Assembly (NCBI GenBank): GCA_903917505.1
Contig: CAIXAY010000291.1
Span: 1 to 5,119, forward strand
Length of the DNA: 5,119 bases
Direction: 5' to 3'
From: an uncultured beta proteobacterium
Lineage (GTDB): Bacteria; Pseudomonadota; Gammaproteobacteria; Burkholderiales; Rhodocyclaceae
Shown in pieces: positions 1-5,103 of this stretch. The position numbers were made by a program, and so were the translations under genes. How positions within the stretch are numbered: position 1 is the stretch's first letter; every line of letters begins with the position of its first letter. Below the pieces are notes generated by a model. It saw only the letters and a list, made by a program, of their open reading frames with translations, was not told the DNA's origin and did not search any database.

Positions 1-174
1 ACGCTATTCTCACCCTTCGCCGCGCATTGTCCAAGCGCGCGGTCGGCAGGGCGGGATGTTAAACTGTCTCATGCGCCGGCTGCGGCGGATTTTGCCGTCC
101 CACGCGCCGACAGGTGCCGGCGCCCTGGCCCTGTCTTCTCCCGCGAGCCATTCATAGCCTGTCCTGATCTGTCG

Positions 175-879
175 ATGTTTCCTTCTCCACGCCGCCCGCT
201 GTTGCGGGCCCTGACGGCCTCCGTGCTGATTCATGCGGCGCTCGTGCTGAGCGCGGTCAGCGCGTTGCCGCCACTGCTGGAGAATCCGGCAACGACCATC
301 AGCGTGGCGATCAAATCCGCTGCGCGTCGCGATCCGGCGCCGGCCATCGCGGCCGCCGCGCCTGCGGCAAAGCTTTTGCCGGCGCGCGCCGAGCGGCCCG
401 AGCCCAAGGCGCAGGGAGTGCTTGCGGTCGAGAGCCCCGCCGCTGCGCCGACTGTTCCGCTCGCGCCGCCGGCAGGCAGCGCCGCCGCCAGCGCCGCTTC
501 ATCGCCGCCCGCGTCCGCGGCGCGCGGCGGAACCGGCGCGAATGTGAATCCCGCGTCGGCGCGCGCCGGCGTCAGCGCCGACGATCTGCGCCAGTACAGC
601 ATGTCGCTCGGCCTTGCCGCCCGCCGCTTCAAGCGCTATCCGGCGCTGGCGAGGGAGCGCGGCTGGGAAGGCCGGGCCGAGGTGGCGCTGGTTTTCAGTG
701 CGCCGCTGCCGCTGCCGGAAGTCGTGCTGCTGCGCTCGAGCGGCCGCACCGTTCTCGACGAGCAGGCGGTCGAAATGATGACGCAGGCCAGCCGCGTCAC
801 CGCCTTGCCCGACGGCTTGAAGGGGCGTGAATTCCGCCTGCCGCAGGCGATTCAATTCAGCCTGGCCGACGATCAGTAG
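175..879 (+). CDS. TonB-like energy transducer protein
   Basis: A 234-residue protein with TonB architecture. TonB proteins sit in the inner membrane with ExbB/ExbD and transmit proton-motive force to outer-membrane receptors that import siderophores, cobalamin or other ligands. Visible: a short basic N-terminus, then one membrane anchor (about residues 9-31) carrying the TonB-type SxxxH motif as S16 and H20, the same positions as in E. coli TonB. An Ala/Pro-rich periplasmic spacer spans about residues 45-130. The C-terminal TonB domain (about 136-234) has Y155-P156, ARERGWEG (159-166) and SSGRTVLDEQAV (188-199), all family-typical. The spacer lacks the regular Pro-Glu/Pro-Lys repeats of enterobacterial TonB. 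ATG 175 puts the anchor at the right distance, but no clear Shine-Dalgarno precedes it. No exbB, exbD or receptor gene lies in the window, so the partner is unknown. The 3' end overlaps the convergent NUDIX gene by 23 bp. TonB family membership is confident; tonB itself versus a paralogue cannot be decided. Confidence 0.85.
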   Translation: MFPSPRRPLLRALTASVLIHAALVLSAVSALPPLLENPATTISVAIKSAARRDPAPAIAAAAPAAKLLPARAERPEPKAQGVLAVESPAAAPTVPLAPPAGSAAASAASSPPASAARGGTGANVNPASARAGVSADDLRQYSMSLGLAARRFKRYPALARERGWEGRAEVALVFSAPLPLPEVVLLRSSGRTVLDEQAVEMMTQASRVTALPDGLKGREFRLPQAIQFSLADDQ

Positions 880-1423
880 GCGGTGGCGGCAGGTCGCTTT
901 CGTGCAGGGCGAAATGCCCGGCGCGGCGATCGGCAAAGTAAGTCTTGAGGCAGAACGCGACACTGCGGAAGGCGATCTCGGCCCAGGGGATGTCGGCTTC
1001 GGAAAAAAGGGCGGTTTCCAGGCTCTCGCTGCCCGCGGCAAAGTCGGGGGCGAGCAGTCGCCCGCGGTAAAAGAGATGGACCTGGTCGATGTGGGGCACA
1101 TTGACCAGGCAGAACAAGGCGTCGATTTCAACGCGCGCGCAGGCTTCCTCCAGGGTTTCGCGCAAAGCCGCCTGGCGGGCCGTTTCGCCGTTCTCCATGA
1201 AGCCGGCGGGCAAGGTCCATAAGCCGTAGCGCGGTTCGATGGCGCGGCGGCAGAGCAGAATCTCGCCCTGCCATTCCGCGACGCAGCCGATGACGAGCTT
1301 GGGATTGAGGTAATGGATGGTTGCGCAGCGCGGACAGACATGGCGCGCCAGCGAGTCGCCTTGCGGCACGTAGAATTCGACCGGTGCGCCGCAGTGGCTG
1401 CAAAAGTTCATCGCGCTGTTCAT
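857..1423 (-). CDS. Zinc-ribbon NUDIX hydrolase
   Basis: A 188-residue NUDIX hydrolase. The family hydrolyses nucleoside diphosphates linked to another moiety (nucleotide sugars, NADH, FAD, ADP-ribose and others) using Mg2+ or Mn2+ in the cytoplasm; substrate cannot be read from this sequence. The N-terminus has a zinc-ribbon with two Cys pairs, C8-x2-C11 and C30-x2-C33. The NUDIX box runs from G74 through E80, R88-E89 and E92-E93, so the metal-binding glutamates are intact. The Gly expected two residues after E93 is Cys (C95). As I recall, non-Gly residues occur there in zinc-ribbon NUDIX proteins, so I do not read this as inactivation. The start is uncertain. ATG 1421-1423 gives residues MNSA before a second Met at 1409-1411, whose product would begin MNFCSHCG, the usual start for this family. 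Neither ATG has a Shine-Dalgarno. It is convergent with the TonB gene and divergent from motA. NADH pyrophosphatase (NudC) is unlikely: the protein is shorter and I do not see the SQPWPFPxS motif. Confidence 0.88.
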   Translation of the reverse strand: MNSAMNFCSHCGAPVEFYVPQGDSLARHVCPRCATIHYLNPKLVIGCVAEWQGEILLCRRAIEPRYGLWTLPAGFMENGETARQAALRETLEEACARVEIDALFCLVNVPHIDQVHLFYRGRLLAPDFAAGSESLETALFSEADIPWAEIAFRSVAFCLKTYFADRRAGHFALHESDLPPPPTDRRPG

Positions 1424-1429
1424 CTGTGC

Positions 1430-1435
1430 ATTCTA
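1430..1435 (-). promoter_or_regulatory. Candidate -10 element of the NUDIX gene
   Basis: On the minus strand this reads TAGAAT (5 of 6 with TATAAT). Six bases separate it from the A of the upstream ATG at 1423, so a normal start point would fall on that A and make the mRNA leaderless. No -35 match is found 16-18 bp upstream; the GC palindrome at 1450-1465 occupies that position instead. Assigned by eye only. Confidence 0.4.
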
Positions 1436-1449
1436 TACGATGCCCGCCG

Positions 1450-1465
1450 GCGCCCGCCCGGGCGC
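1450..1465. repeat. GC-rich inverted repeat in the divergent promoter region
   Basis: A perfect 6-bp inverted repeat (GCGCCC, 4-base gap, GGGCGC). It is centred about 35 bp upstream of the predicted NUDIX transcription start and about 35 bp before the candidate motA -35. It could be an operator, but in DNA this GC-rich it may be chance. On the plus strand a short TTTCT follows it, yet no plus-strand gene lies immediately upstream to need a terminator. Confidence 0.25.
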
Positions 1466-1492
1466 TTTCTGCTATTTCTCGCAGGCTCTTGT

Positions 1493-1520
1493 TTCACCGC
1501 GCGCCTCATCCCGCTACAAT
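1493..1520 (+). promoter_or_regulatory. Candidate sigma70-type promoter for motA
   Basis: TTCACC (1493-1498, 4 of 6 with TTGACA), a 16-bp spacer, and TACAAT (1515-1520, 5 of 6 with TATAAT). A start near 1527 would give a leader of roughly 55-60 nt containing the inverted repeat and mini-ORF described separately. Motility genes are often read by sigma28 or sigma54, but I found no good match to either consensus here. By-eye call. Confidence 0.35.
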
Positions 1521-1541
1521 AGGCCCCCATAAGCGAGATTC

Positions 1542-1571
1542 ATGGTCAAGCCTATCAACAGCTTAGCTTGA
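1542..1571 (+). CDS. Possible 9-codon leader ORF upstream of motA
   Basis: ATG 1542 opens a 9-codon frame (MVKPINSLA) ending at TGA 1569-1571, 12 bases before the motA ATG. Only a weak GAG (1535-1537) precedes it, four bases from the ATG. It includes a TTA codon, usually rare in DNA this GC-rich. Codon 2 through the stop overlap the inverted repeat at 1545-1572 almost exactly, so translating it would open that hairpin. ORFs this short arise by chance; nothing shows directly that it is translated. Confidence 0.2.
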   Translation: MVKPINSLA

Positions 1572-1572
1572 C
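1545..1572 (+). repeat. Inverted repeat (leader hairpin) abutting the motA Shine-Dalgarno
   Basis: GTCAAGC (1545-1551) and GCTTGAC (1566-1572) are exact reverse complements separated by 14 bases. In RNA they would form a 7-bp stem ending directly against the motA Shine-Dalgarno at 1573. The 3' arm belongs to a tandem AGCTT AGCTT (1560-1569), so AAGC of the 5' arm could alternatively pair with the first copy. It may be an mRNA structure affecting motA translation or a DNA operator; the sequence alone does not decide. Confidence 0.35.
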
Positions 1573-1578
1573 GGGGAG
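1573..1578 (+). promoter_or_regulatory. motA ribosome binding site
   Basis: GGGGAG lies five bases before ATG 1584 and fixes that codon as the motA start. Its 5' edge touches the stem of the inverted repeat at 1545-1572. Confidence 0.7.
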
Positions 1579-1583
1579 AATTA

Positions 1584-2441
1584 ATGTTTCTGATCATTGC
1601 CTATGTCATTATCCTGGCCGCGTCGCTCGGGACCTACGCTGTGCACGGCAGCCTGGCGGCCCTGTGGATGCCGTTCGAATATCTGGCGATCGTCGGCCTG
1701 GCGCTCGGCGGCTTCATCGGCGGCAACGATCCCAAGGTCATCAAATCGACGATAGGCGCATTGCCAAGCCTGTTCAAGGGCTCGAAATACAACAAGGCGC
1801 TCTACATTGATTTGCTGGCCATGCTGTTCGAAGTCCTGGCCAAGGTGCGCAAGGAAGGCCTGATGTCGATCGAGAACGACGTCGAGAATCCGCACGAGAG
1901 CCCGATTTTCGGCAAGTATCCGACGCTGGCCAGCGATCATCACGTGATGGAGTTCATTACCGATTATCTGCGCATGATGGTCGGCGGCAATCTCAACGCG
2001 CTCGAAATCGAGAACCTGATGGATATCGAAATCGAGACGCATCACCACGAGGCCGAGGTTCCGGGGCACGTCATGGCCAAGATGGCCGACGGCCTGCCGG
2101 CCTTCGGTATCGTCGTCGCGGTGATGGGCGTGGTCAACGTCATGGGCTCGGTCGGCGAACCGCCGGCGGTGCTCGGCAAGATGATCGGCGGCGCGCTGGT
2201 CGGGACCTTCCTCGGCATCCTGGTCTCCTACGGTTTCGTCACGCCGATTGCCACGCAGCTCGAGCAGAAAGCGCACGCCGGATCCAAGATCTACCAGGTC
2301 ATCAAGGTGGTGCTGCTGGCTTCGATGTCGGGCTATGCGCCGCAGGTGGCGGTCGAGTTCGGACGCAAGGTGCTGTTCTCGAGCGATCGTCCGACCTTCA
2401 TCGAACTTGAGACCGAGCTCAAGGCGCGCAAGGGTAGATAG
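1584..2441 (+). CDS. motA: Flagellar motor stator protein MotA
   Basis: A 285-residue inner-membrane stator subunit. MotA surrounds MotB in the ion channel of the flagellar stator and pushes on rotor protein FliG. Four membrane helices are visible (about residues 1-20, 34-50, 169-190, 200-220), with the large cytoplasmic loop between helices 2 and 3. In that loop R89 and E97 match the E. coli FliG-contacting charges R90 and E98 (offset by one). The essential channel prolines appear as P172 (DGLPAFGIV) and P221 (YGFVTP). The C-terminal GYAPQVAVEFGRK and the motif ending RPTFIELE are classic MotA. Length is normal. The sequence resembles the enterobacterial proton-type MotA more than Vibrio PomA, so a proton motor is likely, by inference. 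ATG 1584 has a good Shine-Dalgarno. motB follows after 28 bp, as usual for this co-translated pair. Confidence 0.97.
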   Translation: MFLIIAYVIILAASLGTYAVHGSLAALWMPFEYLAIVGLALGGFIGGNDPKVIKSTIGALPSLFKGSKYNKALYIDLLAMLFEVLAKVRKEGLMSIENDVENPHESPIFGKYPTLASDHHVMEFITDYLRMMVGGNLNALEIENLMDIEIETHHHEAEVPGHVMAKMADGLPAFGIVVAVMGVVNVMGSVGEPPAVLGKMIGGALVGTFLGILVSYGFVTPIATQLEQKAHAGSKIYQVIKVVLLASMSGYAPQVAVEFGRKVLFSSDRPTFIELETELKARKGR

Positions 2442-2459
2442 TGCGTCAGACGCGCAACG

Positions 2460-2463
2460 AGGA
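2460..2463 (+). promoter_or_regulatory. motB ribosome binding site
   Basis: AGGA lies six bases before ATG 2470, in the 28-bp gap after the motA stop. It supports this start and independent ribosome loading on motB within the operon. Confidence 0.6.
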
Positions 2464-2469
2464 TAGGGC

Positions 2470-3414
2470 ATGAGCGAAGACGTACGTCCGATAGTCATCA
2501 AGCGCATCAAGAAGGTGGAGGGCGGCGCCCACGGCGGGGCGTGGAAGCTCGCCTATGCCGACTTCGTGACGGCGATGATGGCCTTCTTCATGCTGATGTG
2601 GCTGCTCGGTTCGACCGCCGCCGGCGATCTCAAGGGCATCGCCGATTTCTTTCTCAATCCGCTCAAGGTCAGCATGTCCGGCGGTTCCGGGGCGGGCGAT
2701 GCGACCAGTGTTTTGAAGGGCGGCGGCAAGGATTTGACGAGCAGCACGGGCCAGGTCAAGGATGGCGACGTGCAGGCGAAGAAAAAGTCGACACCGCTGC
2801 GCGAAGCGCGCGCGGAAGACCTGCGCAAGGAATTCGAACAGCGCGAAAAGGCATCGCTCAATGAGCTCAAGCAAAACATCGAGAAGCTCATCGAGAGCAA
2901 TTCGATGCTCAGGCAGTTCAAGAACCAGCTCCTGATCGACGTTACGCCCGAAGGCCTGCGCATCCAGATCATCGATGAAAAGAACCGTCCGATGTTCGAT
3001 ACCAGCAGCGCCGAGCTCAAGCCCTATACCAAAGTCATTCTGCGCGAAATCGGCCGGGCGCTGAACGCCGTGCCGAACAAGGTCAGTTTCTCCGGGCATA
3101 CCGATGCCGCGCAGTTTGGCGGCGGCGAAAAAGGCTTCTCCAACTGGGAGCTCTCGGCCAATCGCGCCAACGCCTCGCGGCGCGAGATGATCGCCGGCGG
3201 CATGGATGAAAACAAGGTCCTGCGCGTCGTCGGGCAGTCCTCGACCGTGCTGTTCGACAAGAACGATCCGCTGAGTTCGGCCAACCGGCGGATCAACATC
3301 GTCGTTCTCAACAAGCGCACCGAAGAAGCCATGCTCCAGGAAGACGGAAATGCCACCGTCGATCTCGGCGCTGAAGCCGCGGATGCAGCGGGCAAGTCCG
3401 GCGGGACAAACTGA
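2470..3414 (+). CDS. motB: Flagellar motor stator protein MotB
   Basis: A 314-residue partner of MotA. MotB anchors the stator to peptidoglycan and carries the proton-binding aspartate. A basic cytoplasmic N-terminus precedes the conserved HGGAWKLAYADF stretch (21-32). D31 matches the essential D32 of E. coli MotB at the base of the single membrane helix (about 29-49). Residues about 52-65 fit the amphipathic plug that closes unassembled stators. A Gly/Ser/Lys-rich linker (about 69-108) and a charged helical stretch (about 109-150) lead to the periplasmic OmpA-like peptidoglycan-binding domain (about 175-285). That domain shows SGHTD (208-212) and NWELSANRA (225-233). The tail of about 30 residues is acidic and Ala/Gly-rich. 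Length is family-typical and the gene looks intact. A 71-bp gap with a GC hairpin separates it from cheR. Confidence 0.97.
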   Translation: MSEDVRPIVIKRIKKVEGGAHGGAWKLAYADFVTAMMAFFMLMWLLGSTAAGDLKGIADFFLNPLKVSMSGGSGAGDATSVLKGGGKDLTSSTGQVKDGDVQAKKKSTPLREARAEDLRKEFEQREKASLNELKQNIEKLIESNSMLRQFKNQLLIDVTPEGLRIQIIDEKNRPMFDTSSAELKPYTKVILREIGRALNAVPNKVSFSGHTDAAQFGGGEKGFSNWELSANRANASRREMIAGGMDENKVLRVVGQSSTVLFDKNDPLSSANRRINIVVLNKRTEEAMLQEDGNATVDLGAEAADAAGKSGGTN

Positions 3415-3418
3415 GTGC

Positions 3419-3444
3419 CGCCGCAGGCCCTTGCAGGAGCGGCG
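3419..3444 (+). other. GC-rich stem-loop between motB and cheR
   Basis: CGCCGC (3419-3424) and GCGGCG (3439-3444) pair perfectly around a 14-base loop, five bases after the motB stop. No T-run follows, so it is not a convincing intrinsic terminator. It could stabilise the upstream motAB mRNA or lower downstream expression; a chance GC pairing is also possible. Confidence 0.3.
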
Positions 3445-3472
3445 ATCGTTGCGGTCCCTACTGTATAAAGCC

Positions 3473-3478
3473 GGGAGG
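3473..3478 (+). promoter_or_regulatory. Strong Shine-Dalgarno deciding the GTG start of cheR
   Basis: GGGAGG lies seven bases before GTG 3486-3488. This is the best ribosome binding site in the window and is the reason to start cheR at GTG rather than at a later codon. Confidence 0.75.
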
Positions 3479-3485
3479 CTGACCA

Positions 3486-4352
3486 GTGCGTGAACAATTG
3501 CCCCCAGGAAATCAATTGCCGCTGCGGCGCGACAGCGCCGAGCGCGAATTCGCCTTTGCCACGGCCGACTTCGACCGCGTGCGCAAGCTGATCTACGAGC
3601 ACGCCGGCATCTCGCTCTCGACGACCAAGCAGGACATGGTCTATAGCCGCCTGGCGCGGCGCCTGCGCGAAACCCGGCTGAAATCCTTTGCCGAATATCT
3701 GGCCCTGCTCGAGCGCGGCGACCGGCAGGAATGGGAAAAATTCGTCAATTCCCTGACCACCAATCTCACTTCCTTCTTTCGCGAGCCGCATCACTTCCCG
3801 ATCCTCGCCGAGCACCTGAAGACGCTGCAAGGGCGGTCGCCGATCAACATCTGGTGTTCCGCCGCATCGACCGGGGAGGAGCCTTACAGCATCGCCATGA
3901 CCGTCGTCGAAACCTTCAACAGCTTCAACGTGCCGGTGTCCATCGTGGCTTCCGATCTCGACACCAGCGTGCTCGCCACGGCAGCCAAGGGCGCTTATCC
4001 GCCGGACCGCCTGGACCGGATGTCGCCCGAGCGCCTGAGCCGGTTCTTCGTCAAGGGCGGCGACGGGTCCGCCACGGTACGGCCGGAATTGCGTCGCCTG
4101 GTGAGCTTCCAGCGCCTCAATCTGCTTGAGCCGAACTGGTCGATACGCGGCCCGGTCGACGCGCTATTCTGCCGCAACGTCATGATCTATTTCGACAAGA
4201 CGACGCAATACAAGATACTCAAGCGCTTCGCCCCGCTGATGTCCGAGAGCGGCCTGCTTTTCGCCGGACATTCGGAAAGTTTCCTGCACGCCGTGGATCT
4301 GTTTCGTTCGCTGGGGAAGACCGTCTACGAACTGGCGTCCAGGCGCCGCTGA
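3486..4352 (+). CDS. cheR: Chemoreceptor glutamate methyltransferase CheR
   Basis: A 288-residue cytoplasmic S-adenosylmethionine-dependent enzyme that methylates specific glutamates on chemoreceptors, raising kinase output during adaptation. The N-terminal all-helical CheR domain covers about 25-85, with a basic helix ([12 protein letters not shown], 53-64) of the kind that contacts the receptor methylation helix. The catalytic SAM-binding domain (about 95-285) shows [10 protein letters not shown] (90-99), whose R99 matches the conserved Arg after FF. It also has the SAM motif [13 protein letters not shown] (123-135), ASDLDTSVL (155-163), [10 protein letters not shown] (228-237) with the conserved Tyr at 235, and [10 protein letters not shown] near the end. 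The start is GTG, chosen from the strong GGGAGG upstream. The first 20 or so residues are poorly conserved-looking. I cannot tell from sequence whether it needs a receptor pentapeptide tether. The stop is one base before the cheB ATG, indicating translational coupling. It is read in the same direction as motAB. Confidence 0.95.
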   Translation: MREQLPPGNQLPLRRDSAEREFAFATADFDRVRKLIYEHAGISLSTTKQDMVYSRLARRLRETRLKSFAEYLALLERGDRQEWEKFVNSLTTNLTSFFREPHHFPILAEHLKTLQGRSPINIWCSAASTGEEPYSIAMTVVETFNSFNVPVSIVASDLDTSVLATAAKGAYPPDRLDRMSPERLSRFFVKGGDGSATVRPELRRLVSFQRLNLLEPNWSIRGPVDALFCRNVMIYFDKTTQYKILKRFAPLMSESGLLFAGHSESFLHAVDLFRSLGKTVYELASRRR

Positions 4353-4353
4353 A

Positions 4354-4983
4354 ATGGAAAATTCGACGCCCGTTCCGGCCAAGGCGATACGGCCGGTAGT
4401 CAATGGCAGCTGGATCATTTTCGTCGGGGCATCGACGGGCGGAACGGAAGCGGTCAAGAATTTCCTGCTCGGGATCCCGCCCACCTGCCCGCCCATCCTG
4501 ATCGTGCAGCACATGCCGGAATCGTTCACCGGGTCCTTCGCCGCGCGGCTGAACAGCCTCTGCAAGGTCCGCGTCATCGAGGCGCAAGGCGGCGAATTGC
4601 TCGAGTCGGGGACGGCTTACGTGGCGCCGGGTCATTCGCACCTGAAGATCGCGCGCAAGGCCTCGGGTTATGCCACGGAATTACTCAAGACGCCGCCGGT
4701 CAATCGCCATCGTCCGTCGGTGGATGTGCTCTTCGACTCGGCCGCCGAGCTGATCGGGCACAACGCGGTCGGCGTCATCCTCACCGGCATGGGCAAAGAC
4801 GGCGCCTGCGGCCTGCTGCGCATGCGCAAGGCGGGGGCGCGCACCTTCGGGCAAGACGAGGCCAGCTGTGTCGTCTACGGCATGCCGCGCGAGGCGGCGC
4901 TGATCGGCGCCGTCGAGCATGTCGCCGGCCTGCAGGAATTGTCGCAGCGGGTGATGGCGGTTGTAGGAATGACGAAAGCATAA
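4354..4983 (+). CDS. cheB: Receiver-less CheB-type receptor methylesterase
   Basis: A 209-residue protein that is only the C-terminal catalytic domain of CheB, which removes receptor methyl groups (and can deamidate receptor glutamines) to reverse CheR action. The catalytic triad is S27 (GASTGG, 25-30), H53 (QHMP, 52-55) and D149 (TGMGKDGA, 144-151). The spacings of 26 and 96 residues equal those recalled for Salmonella CheB (S164, H190, D286). Canonical CheB is about 350 residues with an N-terminal receiver phosphorylated by CheA. Here only about 18 residues precede the domain, and the space upstream is an intact cheR, so no local frameshift or broken receiver is seen. ATG 4354 follows the cheR stop by one base with no good Shine-Dalgarno, so ribosome coupling is likely. 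The enzyme should be active, by inference, but cannot be switched by receiver phosphorylation. The cheB symbol describes the catalytic domain; orthology to classical CheB is not shown. Confidence 0.88.
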   Translation: MENSTPVPAKAIRPVVNGSWIIFVGASTGGTEAVKNFLLGIPPTCPPILIVQHMPESFTGSFAARLNSLCKVRVIEAQGGELLESGTAYVAPGHSHLKIARKASGYATELLKTPPVNRHRPSVDVLFDSAAELIGHNAVGVILTGMGKDGACGLLRMRKAGARTFGQDEASCVVYGMPREAALIGAVEHVAGLQELSQRVMAVVGMTKA

Positions 4984-5000
4984 ATAGACGTCCTCCGGTA

Positions 5001-5030
5001 TTGACTTTAAAGGCATTGGGGTTATTTAAT
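5001..5030 (+). promoter_or_regulatory. Probable sigma70 promoter for the next gene
   Basis: TTGACT (5001-5006, 5 of 6) and TTTAAT (5025-5030, 5 of 6) are separated by 18 bp, in an AT-rich dip just after cheB. It is the best promoter match in the window. A start near 5037 suggests that the gene to the right is transcribed independently of the mot-che genes. No terminator hairpin is visible between cheB and this promoter. Confidence 0.55.
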
Positions 5031-5103
5031 GGCTGACGGTCCGGTCGCAGGGCTTCTCTTTTATTATGATATTGGTATATGCTGTGGAACTGCAGGAAAG
5101 GCG

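Noticed and set aside
21..39. Small CGCGC/GCGCG hairpin near the left edge as a terminator
   Set aside because: Only five base pairs, with no T-run after it; such pairs are common by chance in this GC-rich sequence.
10..234. Minus-strand 74-codon ORF at the left edge
   Set aside because: It overlaps the start of the TonB-like gene, is Arg-rich as expected of a shadow frame in GC-rich DNA, and matches no family I recognise.
499..1341. Minus-strand 280-codon ORF over the TonB-like and NUDIX genes
   Set aside because: Out of frame with the NUDIX gene, whose zinc ribbon and NUDIX box are clear; its Arg/Ala/Ser-rich composition fits a shadow.
1545..1573. Sigma28 (flagellar) promoter before motA, starting at TCAAG
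   Set aside because: TCAAG at 1546-1550 resembles the -35, but the bases at the correct spacing (around 1565-1573) match GCCGATAA poorly.
2002..2037. 12-bp direct repeat TCGAAATCGAGA (2002-2013 and 2026-2037)
   Set aside because: Both copies are in frame in motA and encode conserved EIE segments, so this is coding constraint, not a regulatory repeat.
1581..2510. Minus-strand 309-codon ORF
   Set aside because: It lies antisense over all of motA, whose conserved residues fully explain the region. The composition (His, Arg and Asp-rich, no hydrophobic core) is that of an antisense frame.
3462..3470. TATAAA as a promoter for cheR
   Set aside because: No -35 at 16-18 bp, and a start about 7 bp downstream would fall inside the cheR Shine-Dalgarno.
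3024..3830. Minus-strand 268-codon ORF across motB and cheR
   Set aside because: Antisense to two well-supported genes and without any recognisable domain.
4340..4420. Remnant of a CheB receiver domain or a frameshift at the cheR/cheB junction
   Set aside because: cheR runs to a normal family C-terminus and its stop is one base before the cheB ATG, so there is no room for receiver sequence.
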